A stretch of DNA of 64,000 nucleotides from Rhabdophis nuchalis (GCA_039707465.1 CM077644.1:204233962-204297961), one strand, 5' to 3'; shown: positions 11,658 to 24,312, numbered from the stretch's first letter. Made by a program: numbers and translations. Notes: generated from the letters alone by a model not told the origin.

Positions 11658-12049
11658 CAGGAATACCGTGGGCACTTTGCTTTATTGTATTTCCCAGATA
11701 TTGTGGTTTGTTTGTTTTTTACAAATTGGGGCTTTATGGGAGCCCTGTGTCGAGCATGCCTATTAGTGCTATTATTTTCATTTCTCTGCATTTTTGGTAA
11801 TTCTTGCAATATTTCAATTTTTTTCATTTTATTAATCAAATAATTAGCATTTTTATCAATAAAGTATTTTAATTAAAATATGTACATTTCTTTTAGATAA
11901 AATAATACTGCCCACTTAATAGACTACAATAATGTAAACATAATTTTTATATGTATTGGGAAACCCACAAAATTATGACTCACTTTATTGTGATACCTAT
12001 TTTATTTGGTGGTCTGGAATTAAACTCAGTATATCTCTGAGGATGCTTG
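11658..12049. mobile_element. Tigger1-like (pogo/Tc1-mariner) internally deleted element
   Basis: The left end caggaataccgtgggcactt follows a TA; the right end is ggatgcttg followed by TG, a decayed TA. From memory, the internal text tracks the human Tigger1 consensus over both ends: tttttacaaattggggcttt, ccctgtgtcgagcatgccta and tttggtaattcttgcaatat on the left, then ttaatagactacaataatgt, ttttatatgtattgggaaac and ttggtggtctggaattaaac on the right. The transposase interior is missing. It ends six bases before a hAT element. Confidence 0.75.
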
Positions 12050-12054
12050 TGTTT

Positions 12055-12294
12055 CAGTGGTGGGATGCAAAAAAATTTACTACTGGTTCTGTGGGGGTGG
12101 CATGGCTTGGTGGGCATGGCAGGGGAAGATTACTGCAAAATCCCCATTTCCTCCTGATCAACTGAGACTTGGGAGGCAGAGAATAGATGGGAGCGGGGCC
12201 AGTCAGAGGTGGTATTTACTGGTTCTCCAAACTACTCAAAATTTCTGCTATTAGTTCTCCAGAACTGGTCAGAACCTGATGAATACCAACTCTG
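12055..12294. mobile_element. hAT-like MITE (cagtggtggga family)
   Basis: The left end cagtggtgggatgcaaa and right end gaataccaactctg bracket the element. The flanking octamers ttgtgttt and ctatgttt match at 6 of 8. This is a short non-coding member of a family common in snakes. Confidence 0.65.
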
Positions 12295-14112
12295 CTATGT
12301 TTATAAAAACAATACCAATACTAATTTAGCGTGAGGTATAGCTGGAAAAAGTTTAATTGCACTGCCGGATTTGTTCTCTTAAACTCTTAACAAAACAGGA
12401 AATGGTTTCAAAAGGAACTGTTAATAGTTTTACTTGAAGCAACATGAATATGACTCATGGTAAACAGTGTAATGTTGGTTTTCACTATCTGCTTCTGAAT
12501 CTTCTGGACCGAACCTTTTTCATATGAATGAGAAATCTGTTCCCCCAAAGGACAGAGTTCCAACGGTGGAACTATTTCATTAGATTTTATCCTCTATTGA
12601 GTTAATAACAAAAAGCCATAATAAACAGAGAATTGAATCCTTAATATTGGTCAGCAGATATCTGGGTTATCTTCATAGGATCTACACTGGAAGCCCTTTC
12701 ATCTGAGAAATACCGAGATAATGATAATTTTCTAAAATGTGGCTCCTGTTCAGTAACCATATGATAAATAATACATAACTTTGAAATTAAGTTTGAAGCA
12801 CATAACTACAGGAAAAATTGGAAGTGCTAGAAAAAAAAAACCCACCTGTTAGGGAAAACAGTAGCATTAAAGTTGCAAGCTCCAGTAGCTACTACGTATG
12901 TGAGTTTCTGACCCAGCAGTCCTTGAGAGTGGAAATAACTTAATAGCTTTCTTTACCTTCTTGTCTCTTGTCAACTTCGCAATCCTAGTTTACCAGCAAA
13001 CTCAGTCTTAACCTTTTCTAATTATCTTCACAGTGTTTATGGAAAAAGGCCCAAGTTGACTTTCCTTTCTTATCTAAACAACATTCATCTCCTTCAACCA
13101 GCATACCGTAAGTGCAATGGCCAGTAAGCAGATGTTTGCTAAAACAGTTGTTTTCAGTGGGGGTGGAGGATATCAGGCAGATTAACATGTGTTCCTTGAG
13201 AATGAATTGCTCCATCGTCACTGCGCTCTCTCCAATGATTCTCAGAATATTTAACATGCACAAGGAAAGCTTGCTGAAGCTTCTACCTTAGGTGGAGAAG
13301 GGTTCTTTTTTAAAAAATCATGCAAAGTAGTTGAAATTACAGGAACAAAGGGAGTGAGTGCATCAGAACTGATTGTTAATTGGACTTTTCATCTCCTTTG
13401 TCATGCTACCCAAGAACACTCTTCTCTGCAGTTATTTTACTGATGTTACGAAATAGCCCAGTGGCAGTACTTTATATTTCTTCTGAGCAAGAAAAATAAT
13501 AAGAAGAAGAAAAGCCCAAAGCAATAGAGAATAAAATCAAACTGGTAACAAGCAAGTGACTCATTAATTATTTGCTAGTTAAGACAGAATATATTCTTAT
13601 GGCTGACATTTCCATTCTATTTTGCTTATTTTGCAAGAAAACTGAAACAAATCCTTTTGTTCTTTTTAAATAGGTTTTTGGAAAATTAGTTGTGCTAAAA
13701 AATTTTTTGCCAGAAAATAATTTGCATGTCGATACCATTATGATAATGAACATATTTAGATTAGTCCTTAGGCTGCCCCAAGACTGCATTAAAAAAAAAA
13801 AAAAGTAAATTGCTTAATATTATAGCTCAATAAAATCAGCCTGTAGTTCAGAAACTAAGGACAATATCAAAATACATAAAAAAGCATTAGGGACAATAAT
13901 TGCTAATTTGCCCCATGTGCCTTCAGAAATTTCGTCACACTTTAAACATTTCAAATTGCCTTTATAAGACAGATCTGACCCAAAATGCCTTAGCACAGCC
14001 TTCTGTAACCTTGTGATTTCCAGAATAGACATATTGATTAGAAATTCAGAGGTGCAAAATCAGAACAGTTGACTAAAACTAGGCTAGGGAATACTTATTT
14101 TGTTTACACTAT
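12295..14112. other. Unique AT-rich sequence, nothing recognised
   Basis: About 1.8 kb with A-runs near 12830 and 13790 but no gene or known repeat. Confidence 0.5.
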
Positions 14113-14190
14113 TCCCCAGGCTGCTTAGGGAATTCTGGGAGTTGAAGTTCACACATTTTAAAGTTGTTGAGATTGAAAAACACACAAATA
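14113..14190. mobile_element. Half of a palindromic hAT MITE
   Basis: The phrase gaattctgggagttgaagtt followed by cacacattttaaagttg is one arm of the palindromic family seen complete at 25077, 27480 and 42318. The other arm is absent. A truncated L2 starts immediately to its right. Confidence 0.55.
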
Positions 14191-14203
14191 TGCATATAAA
14201 GAG

Positions 14204-15170
14204 GTCGCCCCGAGGCCCCTCACATGTGGGGTTCCGCGAGGGTCGGTCCTCTCGCCACTTCTGTTTAACACCTATATGAAGCTGCTGGGCGAGATCATCC
14301 GTGGTTTTGGGGTGGAATATCATCTGTACGCTGATGATACTCAGCTGTACATATCCACCCCAAACCACCCCAACGATGCCGTCGAGGTGCTGTCCCGGTG
14401 TCTGGAGGCCGTACGGGGCTGGATGGGTAGCAACAAACTCAGGCTCAACCCGTCCAAGACCGAGTGGCTGTGGTTTCCGGCACCCCGGTACAGCCAGGTA
14501 AGTCCAACACTGACCATAGGGGGCGTACAACTAGCCCCCATGGAGAGGGCGCGCAACTTGGGTGTCCTCCTGGATTCCCGGCTGACCATGGAGGACCATG
14601 TGTCGGCCGTGGCCAGGGGGGCGTTGTATCAGGTACGCCTGATACGCCAGTTGCGCCCCTTACTGGACTGGGGAGCCCTTCGCACAGTCACTCAGGCATT
14701 GGTGACATCCCGGCTGGACTACTGCAACGCTCTCTACATGGGGCTCCCCTTGAGGTGCACTCGAAGGTTGCAGTTGGTCCAGAATGCGGCCGCGCGGGTA
14801 ATGGGTGCCTCAAGGCAATCCCACATAACACCTCTCCTGCGCGAGCTGCACTGGCTACCTGTGGCCTTTCGGGTGCGCTTCAAGGTGCTGACGACCATCT
14901 TCAAAGCGCTCCATGGTTCGGGGCCTAGCTATATTTGCGACCACCTCCTGCCCCATACATCCCTTCGACCAATCCGCTCCCACAGAGAGGGCCTTCTCAG
15001 GGTACCGTCGGCCGGGCAATGCCAGTTGGCGGTGCCTAGGGGAAGAGCCTTCTCTGTGGCGGGCCCTGCCCTCTGGAACGACCTACCCCCCGATTTACAC
15101 CATCGTGGACCTCCGCCTTTTCCGCCAACGTCTTAAAACTCATTTATTTCACCTAGCCAGCCTAGCATAA
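14204..15170 (+). pseudogene. L2 reverse transcriptase C-terminal part
   Basis: The frame opens at [14 protein letters not shown] and keeps the catalytic box [10 protein letters not shown]. It continues through [47 protein letters not shown] and [18 protein letters not shown] single-base frameshift near 15098 then moves the final block ([17 protein letters not shown]) into another frame. No N-terminal endonuclease remains, so it is not functional despite its good preservation. Confidence 0.9.
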
Positions 15171-15395
15171 TCCCCCGTTCTGACTCTTATAGGGATAATT
15201 TTATAGGGATAATTTTTAAATTTTAGAGTTTTATCAATTTTAGCACAGAGAATATTTAATTAGTATTTAACAATTTTGTATTTTTGTATTTTTGTATGTT
15301 TTTAATGATGCCTGTGCGCCGCCCTGGGTCCTTTTTTAGGAGAAGGGCGGGGTATAAATTTAATAAAATAAAATAAATAAATAAATAAATAAATA
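14204..15395 (+). mobile_element. Young 5'-truncated L2 LINE
   Basis: This copy starts within the reverse transcriptase and runs to the 3' stem (gccgccctgggtcc, then ggagaagggcggggtataaa). Its tail of AATA/AAATA units spans 15358-15398. It is closer to an intact sequence than the copy at 1-3195: only one frameshift is visible. Short 5'-truncated copies are the normal product of incomplete target-primed reverse transcription. Confidence 0.93.
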
Positions 15396-15398
15396 AAA

Positions 15399-16448
15399 TA
15401 CAGAAACAGCAACGGTATTGGGGGGGGGCGTTCTTTTTTTGCTTTGTTTTGTTTTTCTGATTGGAAAATTTAGCCATGTTATGTTTGTTACTTCTGTTGT
15501 TTTTTTGTTTGTGTGTGGGATGGGTCTGAAAAGATGGGGTATTTTAAAAAACTGATGGTCTTTTATTATACTTAAGAGAACCATTGCATGAAATTTGGTT
15601 ACTTACTATTGTATCAAATATGTAGTTTGCCATTTTTGGAATATGAAAGAAACTTCAAGGCAGTTTATATTAAAATCATGCAAAATAGAATTAAGTAGGC
15701 TAACATGAAAGAATATCCCGCACATTCCAATTTCCCAAACTATATTTTAGCAAGAATTTATAACAATTTGAAAGAGATGGAGTATAAGCCAGTTTGTCTG
15801 TTTGTACAGTATATTTCCTGAATTTCAATAGGATCGTTTGTATAGATGAACGTATGTCTGCGACCTTCTAAGTATATATGGCCCTATAAGATAGCTGTGT
15901 TTGCAGCCAATCATATGCAACTACTCTTTCCCAGAGGTCAGTTTTTATTAACAACTTTATTGTTGGCCAATCCCCAATTCATTGTTAGCATTTTGAATGC
16001 CACTGTGAAGAAATCATCTCGTGCCCTCAAATAACCTCTTGTTTTTATTACCCGGTGGTTTCAAAATTCAGGAAATGTGTCTATGTGTAGTTTTTTCTTT
16101 TCCTGAACACAAGACAGAAATGTTGATAATGTTTATATTTAGTGGCTTCAGAAAATCATTCTTTTCCACCGGAGACAAGCCTCCTTTGAAAAGCAAACTG
16201 ATAAACCATGGAAAGGTTTCTTCAAGGTACCACTGCCCAAAAGCTCAGTTGGAGTGCCACTTATGGGTCATTTGGTCTGATGTATAGTTTTGGTCCCAGT
16301 TTTGAAAATTATCCAAGTTTCTGACATTTTCTAACCTATCACAAAACACAAAGTTTTATTTCATTGAAATAACAAAAAATAACAAAAAGACTTTAGAAAG
16401 ACTGCCAAGCTAAATGCAGTTGACAAAATCTTTGCGTTTCTCCATAAA
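15399..16448. other. Unique sequence, nothing recognised
   Basis: No gene or repeat is identified apart from short G and T runs near 15420-15510. Confidence 0.45.
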
Positions 16449-16657
16449 AGATTTCAGAAGCACCCTCACTTTCCACCCTTCTGGACCGGGGGGGTTTCCA
16501 TCTGGCACTACCACTAGTTTGCTCATGTGCACGCTTTGCTGCACACGCAACTGAAAAACAAGATGGCGCCACCGACAGTACCAACCAGGGAACTGGTTCG
16601 GGGGCGTGGCAGGCCAGTTTGGCTGAACCGGTCCGAACCAGTAGGAACCCACCACTG
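16449..16657. mobile_element. hAT-like element, right part (ccggttc family)
   Basis: The right end ggaacccaccactg is intact and preceded by ctgaaccggtccgaaccagt. Internal gaactggttcgggggcgtgg and gcgcacatg-like text also match the family. The left terminus is degraded. Confidence 0.65.
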
Positions 16658-17344
16658 ACCTAGATGTACAAAAGTAGGCTTGTGTCTGTCAGACTTCTGC
16701 TAGGACAGGCTGTATCACTTAAAGGTGAATCCTTTGTACTTGGTTAGGGTTAGATAGTGAAACAGGCAAAAGAGGACATGGGAAATTGGAAAGGGAGGGA
16801 ACGAGAAAGAGGACACACTAACTTTCTTGGAATAAGAATACGGTGAAATAAAAATGATGGTGGAAAAACTGCAAAACTAACTAACTAAATAAATAAAAGC
16901 ATTTAGACATGTATATTTGAAATTATTTTTTTTTATTATCAGAAAGTCTGTTTTTTTCAACTGCAATAATTTTCCAGTAGATCTTTAAGAACACATGCTA
17001 GCAATAATGTAGAAGTGATGGTGAATTTTCAGATCTCATCATAGAAACATAAGAAAGGGTCACATGATCTATAGAATACACTGATCATACAATTGAAAGA
17101 TCTGGCTGAAATTGATTGTTGGGATCAAGAAATAAATGACATGACACAAAATCTAACCTGTTGAATCTCTCAATAGATGATGGAAAGAAAGAAGCAAACT
17201 ATCTACGAGGTCACAATACATGAATGTTTGAATTGACTACTGTTCTGAAAATGATCCCTAAAAAAGGACATTAAAAAAGCCAGACAATATTTGATTTAAA
17301 GATTGTGCCTGCCAGATAAAGGGAACGAAGACAAAAAGTCCTCC
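16658..17344. other. Unique sequence, nothing recognised
   Basis: No gene or repeat identified. Confidence 0.4.
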
Positions 17345-17540
17345 TTTTGCCGGGTCTCTGGTAGCCCCATTTTGTCAACTCTATGGCAAATCCCTCATTT
17401 TCTTGGCAACCTTTTTGGAAGTGGTTTGCCATTATCTTCTTCCTAGAGAAAAACTCACTCCAAACAGACCAGCTAGATCAGAGTTACCTAATTTCTAGCC
17501 CAGAACCTTTAACCACTACACCAAACTGGCTCTTCTACTT
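17345..17540 (-). mobile_element. Diverged tRNA-derived SINE
   Basis: Minus-strand text matches the head gagccagtttggtgtagtgg and the following gttaaaggttctgggctaga of the second squamate SINE family. The tail region is altered. Confidence 0.5.
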
Positions 17541-18286
17541 TAATTAGCTCATTATAAATGAGAATGGCAAATTCCTTTTGCAGTTTCCAAGATGTGACCC
17601 CAACTAGTGTTAAAGATACCTTACTAAATTCCATGTAATTATTGCTTCCATGAACTAGCCCAACTGGGGATTGTAAAATGGGGTTTGACACTGAGATAAG
17701 GCAATAATACCCTTAATCGCCCAACTTTTAAAAATATTATGCAACTTTACCCCATACTTTAAGGATAGAAGCTTTCATAAAACACCCACCTCCTTGTGTT
17801 TCACAGGTTCAGTTTGCTAATTCATAGTTATTGTTATTCATATTGTTATATTTACTCCTAAACTGTTTCATTCTTCCCTGGTTTTTTAATGATTTTTCAC
17901 CCATTAAAATTTTTTAATGTTCTTGTTCACATTTCATTTGCAATCCATCCACCTTGAAATAAATGAAAGAGTTTCAAAATAATGTTTGCATTTTGCAGGA
18001 TTTTATTCTGATAGGATACCATGACAACATATGAATGAATTGAAAATCAAGATTGTTAGAGGTAAAAGGAAGTTATATAAAGTTGGTATGTTTGACCAAA
18101 GTTAAAATAAGACATTTGTCTATTGTATAAAGCTCTGGTAACCCTTACAGCCTTTTTGCTGAATGCTAACACTGAAATAGTATGTATGTATTTGCATATA
18201 GATAAGGGATGGATTATAGAAATAATTCTTTGTTTGTAATATTTATTATTTATTCATTTGTATTCATTCATTTGTTTGTTTGTTTA

Positions 18287-18395
18287 AAGGTTGAAACAGA
18301 ATGAGAGGTCAAGGTCACCCAGCTGGCTAAGGCAGGACTAGAAATCACGGTCTCTAGCTTTTTAGCCTGGTTCCATAACCATTTGAGCAAACTGA
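18287..18395 (-). mobile_element. Fragment of the same tRNA-derived SINE family
   Basis: The phrases caaggtcacccagctggcta and aggcaggactagaa are the conserved middle of the family. The copy is short and old. Confidence 0.5.
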
Positions 18396-18700
18396 CCCTA
18401 GGGAAGTAAAGTTATTACGTTTGTTTACACTTGTGATGAAGATTCGAAAATCACTTCTTTAAATATTTTTTCTTTATCATTTCTTTTTCTTGCACTTTTT
18501 GTTCTTTCTTCCTTTCTTTTTCAAAGTTTAGTTTGCATTTCCTTTTATTATTGTAATCAAAGTCTTTAATACAAAATATTTTAAAGATGACTTTTGTATT
18601 TCAAGTGATCTATAATACATAGCTACCCTAGAAAGTAAATATACCTTCTTCCTCATAGTAATAAAATATGTTAAAAATGATCTTTTGGAGTGAATATGTA

Positions 18701-18914
18701 TCTCTTCCGAAATAAGCACGTAGCCTTATTTTCGGGGAGGTCTTATTATTTTTGAGGTGCAGGAGGCGGTGAGCATGGTCATCTCATGGCTGCTGCTGTG
18801 TTGCAATATTTTTGGGAAGGGCTTATTTTTGGGGCAAGGATTATTTTAGTGCATGGGCTCAAAAGCCTGATTGGGTTTATTATCCGTGGAATGCTTATTT
18901 TTGGGGAAACAGGG
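18701..18914. mobile_element. Tc1/mariner-type MITE (ccgtgtttcccc family)
   Basis: The copy is flanked by TA and ends ttggggaaacaggg. Its left end is eroded (tctcttccgaaataag). Repeated cttatttttgggg and ccggggaggtcttatt-like phrases match the shorter copy at 47240. Confidence 0.65.
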
Positions 18915-20469
18915 TACTGAATTTGGGGTTACCATTTATTAAAATTCTACATTAAAGTTCCTAATTGTTCAAGTGACTGATCAAGAACCATTTGCTGCAT
19001 TTTGAAAGTCTTCAAAATATTAATTTCTTGTTCTAAATAATTCCATTTATTGTGTTCATTTTCTGAGTGCTCTCTTTCAAAATCCAGGCTGAAAGTCTCC
19101 GTTAAATTACGCTTTTCTCAGTTTTCTGCAAACAGCTATCTGGATAGGACTCTATCCAGATAGCAATTAGAGTTCAAAACCAAAATAAAACTGCGCCGAT
19201 GCAATAAAGACTATTTTATTACTCCAATTAAAAAGGAAGACGAGGCTAATCTGTGCCTGGCAAACGTGCATCTAGAAAGGGCCAAAGGTAGATTTATATG
19301 CTAAGCAGATCACTTGGGTGCAGCCAATTGTCATACAAGGCTAATATTTGGTTGTGACAGCCCAGTCATATGCCCTGCTTTCACAGCTATGAAGAAGCTT
19401 TTTGGAATTGTCTGCCTTAGGATTTGGTGTGTGGCCATCTAATGGTCACCTTAATAAAGCTAAGAAGATCAGATTGGGACACTAATGGGACAATCTGAGG
19501 ACTCCACATACAGTATAGCTCCTTAGTCCAGTGATGGAAGAAAAATGGAGTGCAAGTAATTTCTACATAAGGAGCATAGTAAGGTTAACTAAATATACTG
19601 TGGCATCTACACACATTTAAATCTCGACAGTAAACTTTACTGAATTAATATTGCTGTTGCCTATGTAAGCCATGTAATAATTTTTCCTATTCTCCTGATC
19701 TGTGATGTAAAATGAAAGATATAAAAATGATGATCTATTTCCATGGCCCATTTGTAAGAATTAATCCAAGATAATTTAGCCTTTCCAGATAAACATAGCA
19801 GGAACCCTTGCAGCGAATTAGCTATGTATCAGATACTAGATTAAAGCTATAGCTGTTCGCTAATACTATGAAGATAAGAGAGCTGCATTTCTCTTTGTAA
19901 TTGGCAGCTACAACTAAGTTAGGGTATTAGTTAGAAAGTGAAAGAATCTTAGCTGTAACCTTCCCAGCCCTGCTTGGTTCTCACTCCGAGTAAACACCTT
20001 TATTTCAGCATTTCCTCCTTATGTCTGCATGCAAATAAAAGTATGCAGTAAGGGAGACTCTAAATCACAACAAGGAAAATCTCATTACCAAAACTACATA
20101 ATTCAAAAGAGCTCTATGCCTTTGAGTTTCTTTTTATTATTGATTGACAGTGCAGTTGCCCCTTTCTGCAAACCATCAAAGGACAGCAAACCCAATGCAT
20201 GAATGCTGTCTCACTATGGAGATGCTGTACTTGTACTCACACTGGGTATCTCTTACAGTGACCTGATGATCTGCACAAGATCTAGCACTAGATAAAGAGC
20301 ACCCATTTAAACAAATGAGTCAAAAACATTGTTTCTATTTATTGAGGGAAATTATGAAAAGCTACACATTTAAGGATTCAAGATAACTGCAGAAAAAAGT
20401 TGGTGCACAGCCATATATGTATGTTAGATTTAAGCAGGTTCAACTTCAACAGGTTTAGAGAAGTACTAG
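18915..20469. other. Unique sequence with one small hairpin
   Basis: A 13-bp perfect stem at 19135-19164 is the only notable structure. No gene is recognised. Confidence 0.45.
19135..19164. repeat. 13-bp perfect hairpin
   Basis: Arms gctatctggatag and ctatccagatagc enclose a 4-base loop. The function is unknown. It does not resemble a tRNA or a known small RNA. Confidence 0.8.
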
Positions 20470-21378
20470 CAGAGGTGGTATTCATCTGGTTCCCACCGGT
20501 TCATGTGAACCGGTAGTGGAAATTTAGCATGGATTGCCAAACCAGTAGCAACTGCTGGCTGGCCATGCACCTGAACCGGTCACCCACCAACCCTGCTCGA
20601 TGCTAACTCACCCTGCCTGCCCCCTCGACACTCACTTGACACTCACTCACCCCGCCCATCCCAGCCCTATATATGTTGCTTTCGCTTCACCATGTGGCCC
20701 AGCTGTGTGCTTTGCCAGTCACCTCTGCGCCTTGCCTGCTCTGCTCAGCTCATCAAAGGTAAGTAAGTATGCCACCTGCTCATCTTGGGTCAGGGCCATT
20801 TCCCGAGGCCCCGGAGCTGCCATCCACCTTGGCTGGGTTGGGGAATGCACCATTCCCTGGCTCCAGCCTGGTCCTTGCAAATCTGAGTTGATAAAAACCA
20901 CAGGCAATGGGGTGTGCATGCACAAAGAACAGGGTGACAATGGCAGCAGCTTTTTGATGACCTCCGGTAGTGGGAGGCTTCTTTGCCAGCAGCAGTGGCT
21001 GGCTGGGGGCCACCAAAAACTACCAGAGGTCAGATTGCCTTCCAGCGTCCGGACCAGCCACCACGGGAGGAAGGTAAGCAGAGTGAACAAAGAGATAGTG
21101 GGGGAGAGGAAGCGGGCCTAGGGCTGGGGCTGTTGAAGGAGGGGAAACAGGGCAATGCATGCAACTGGCGAAGGAAGGGTGGGGCGGCATGTGGGTAGAT
21201 AGGAAGAATTTTTTTTAAATCCTAACTTTTTATATGGGTATGACTTGCAGGGAGGGGGTTATGTGACTGAGTGGGTGTGAGTGATGTCAAGTTGGCCACA
21301 CCCACTTAGCCACATGACACCTCCTGACGAAGCCACACCCACTGAACCAGTAGCAAAAGTTTTTGAAACCCACCTCTG
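20470..21378. mobile_element. hAT-like non-autonomous element, 0.9 kb
   Basis: The left end cagaggtggtattcatctgg and right end gaaacccacctctg are imperfect inverted termini. Inside are ccggttcatgtgaaccgg near the left and gccacacccactgaaccagt near the right, which mark the family. Open frames inside lack transposase motifs. Flanking octamers do not match cleanly, so the exact borders are uncertain. Confidence 0.7.
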
Positions 21379-21708
21379 ACTAAGTGTAAATTTTAAAATG
21401 AAAAGGACCACAGGGAAGTTCTCAGAAAAGATATCAGAAATACAACTGAAACTATTCTAATGAGGTCAGCTTAGGATATAGTAATGGATGTATAGATGAC
21501 TTTTAACTGACGAAAGAGTTAAATAAGTTAAACCATATCAGCAAATATCTTTGGTCAATTTTTTGCCCAAAAAAATATCAAAAGGGTAAAACAGGAAAAT
21601 ATATTTGGCTTGCAAGTATGAATCAAAACAACAAAATATGTTAGCTTGTCAATTATGCAATGAAGAAAAAGGAAGTGGTGAATCCGCTACTTAGAGACAG
21701 TAGAATTA

Positions 21709-22788
21709 CCGTATTTTTCGGAGTATAAGATGCACCTTTTTCCTCTAAAAAGAGGCTGAAAATCTGGGTGCGTCTTATACATCGAATACAGCATTTTTTT
21801 TGCCTCCTGAAACCCCGCCCCTTCACCAAAATGGCCGCGTGCATACACTTATTGAGGCTTCCAGTGAGCTGGGGGCTGGGGAGGGCAGAAATGAGCAAAA
21901 AACAGGGCGTTTTCCCCCCCCCCCAGCCCCCAGCAGCACTCTATAAGCCTCCATAAGGCTATACATGCTATTATTTGACCAAAAATCGGCCCATTTTCAT
22001 ACACAAAAAGGGGGGGGTGTTTTTCTTCATGTTGGCCCCACCACCACTCCCAGGAGCACTCTGCAAGCCCCCCCAAGGCTATTCATGCCTTTTATTTGAA
22101 AAAGAAAGGGCCCATTTTCACGAAAAACAGGCCATTTGGAGGAGATTTGCACAGTGCAAAAAGGTTTTTCCCCCCCCTTTTGGAAACCTGTTTAGTTAGA
22201 GTGGCTGATGAGAATTACGTTGGTCAAGTACTGTGCCTGTAGAAACAAAGATTTGTTCCAAAGGTGGTCAGTGATTTCCTTCTCCAGCACATGGATAAAT
22301 ACACCTGGAAACATCTACCTACCTACCTACTTACTCTCTCTCTCCCTACCTATCTACTGTATTTCTCTATTTCTCTTTCTATTTTTCTCTCTCTATCCCT
22401 CTACTTACCTACATATCTACACTCTCTCTCTACCTACCTACCTACTGTATTCCTCTCTCTATCCCCTCTATCGACCTATCTACCTACTCTCTCTCTCCCC
22501 CCCCCACCTATCTACTGTATTTCTCTCTCTCTATCCCTCTACCTACTTACCTATCTACACACTTTCTCTCCCTACTTACCTACCTACTGTATTTCTCTCT
22601 CTCTCTCTCTCTCCCTTTATCTACCTACCTAACTGCACACTCTCTCCCCCTGCCGACCTACTGTATTTCTCTTTCTTTCTCTCCCTCTCTATCCCTCTAT
22701 CTACCTACCTACCTTTTTTTAAAAATTGCCTCTTCAAAACCTGGGTGCGTCTTATACTCTGGTGCATCTTATACTCCGAAAAATACGG
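21709..22788. mobile_element. Tc1/mariner-type MITE with 28-bp perfect TIRs
   Basis: Both ends start ccgtatttttcggagtataa and stay identical for 28 bases, flanked by TA duplications. The ends also share a second inner motif (gggtgcgtcttata). The interior has no transposase. It holds a G/C-rich part with repeated phrases and a long pyrimidine minisatellite (22305-22715). Perfect TIRs imply recent activity or gene conversion. Confidence 0.88.
22305..22715. repeat. CTAC/CTCT compound minisatellite inside the MITE
   Basis: Higher-order units made of ctacctacctac, tgtatttctc, (tctc)n and atccctctac repeat about five times. Open frames of Leu, Ser and Tyr across it are artefacts of the repeat. The same composite unit occurs inside the Helitron at 56525-56860. 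Confidence 0.9.
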
Positions 22789-22969
22789 TATAATAGGTGA
22801 TGGAGGGAAGGCAGACCACTCCTACTTATTTTCAGCCTTCTCCCCAAAGCAGAACAATTGAAAGAGGGAGGGACTGACAGGCTAAAGTAAGGAAAGAGAT
22901 GGTTAGAGTGAACTGCTACTATTAATAAAATCAATTAGTCTCCAGTACTAGACTAATTACTTCCAAGAA

Positions 22970-23078
22970 CAGGGGTGGGCAAGTATGATAACTTTATGAC
23001 CTGTGGACTTCAACTTCCAGAATTCCTGAGCCAAATTCTGGAAATTAAACTCCACAGGTCATAAAGTTGTGGTAGTTG
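22970..23078. mobile_element. Palindromic hAT MITE
   Basis: Left caggggtgggcaagtatgat and its imperfect inverted right end (ggtagttgc) surround the core gacttcaacttccagaattc. The flanking octamers tccaagaa and cccaagaa agree at 7 of 8 bases. Confidence 0.75.
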
Positions 23079-24312
23079 CCCAAGAAACTTCAAAGACCCC
23101 CGCATGTTATTTTTTTGGGGGGGAAACCATTCAGAAGACATTGAAGATAAGCATAAGGAAGGAGGAATGGGGAAAAAACACAAATGTTCTTCTTGTCTTC
23201 AAAAAGAAAGGAAGAAGAAAAGATCCTGATAACATTACTATTATTTGAAATAGAGGATTTTGCACTTGGTTTGTAAGCATTACTTGGCAATGGATTAGTC
23301 ACGAATAGATCATGCCAAACTAATCTGAACTCCTTTTTTGATGGAGTGACCATTTCAGTTGATTGTAATAATGTAGCTTGCACAGTGTATTGTGACTTTG
23401 TAATAACATTAAACGAAAACTTCCATGAGATCCTAGTTGATAAGATGGGAAATTTGAGCTGGATTATGTTAGATGGACCTCTGCAAAAAGATTGGTTGGA
23501 AATCAGGAAAAAAAACCAAAGCAAAATAAAAACTGCTCAGATGGAAAGCTGAAGTCTGGATTGCCATTTCTTGGAATGCTGTATTCAGCAGATCCTGGAA
23601 CAGGGCAGGAGATTAAATAACCTCTAAAGTCTTCCAGACCTGCATATGACTCATATGCACCATTTTAATACTTTTATTGCACACTTGGGCTAGAGTTATT
23701 TTTGCTAAAGCTTTAAACTAAACGTTTACTTAGTAAATTGTGTGTGTGTGTGTGTGTGTGTGTGTGAACATGTTAAAGTTAAACACAAACGGGGGGACGG
23801 GACATACTTCCTCATTTTTTATTTTACATAACAAGAAACTTCCTACAGCAATAAATGACAAAGTCAATGTTTACAGGAAGGCTCTGAATGTTGCATCGTT
23901 TAAACTCGCCTCCCGGTCTTCTACAATATACTGTGACTAATGTTAGCTTCTGTTTTTCACCCATTTCTAACACAACCTATTACAGCATTGCATGTGTTTC
24001 TTGTTTGTTATACTTCATACTGGTTGGTAATAGATACTGGCAAGAAACCACTCCCCCCCCTTTTTTTTTAATCCTAAATAATAGCAAGATATTGTAATCC
24101 CTGGAAAAAATGGGTGTGTCCCACGATATCGCTGAGAACAGCATCAATTAAATAAGTGCCAGGGCAAATGAGACCAGAAGCAAAAAGAAACTGCTAGATA
24201 TTTTAATAGGTTTGCAATGTTATATAGCATCCATGCAATACTTTTGGTCCATATTGCTACTAAAAAGCATGTGTGCATTCTTTAACAAATGCACTATTAA
24301 CAAAATCCAATA
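23079..24312. other. Unique sequence with a (TG)n tract
   Basis: A TG microsatellite occupies 23739-23766. No gene or other repeat is recognised. Confidence 0.5.

Noticed and set aside
20600..21121. 173-codon plus-strand frame and overlapping minus frames
   Set aside because: It lies inside a hAT-like non-autonomous element with no transposase motif.
22208..22861. 217-codon frame rich in Leu, Ser, Tyr and Pro
   Set aside because: It reads through the CTAC/CTCT minisatellite of a MITE and has no protein motif.
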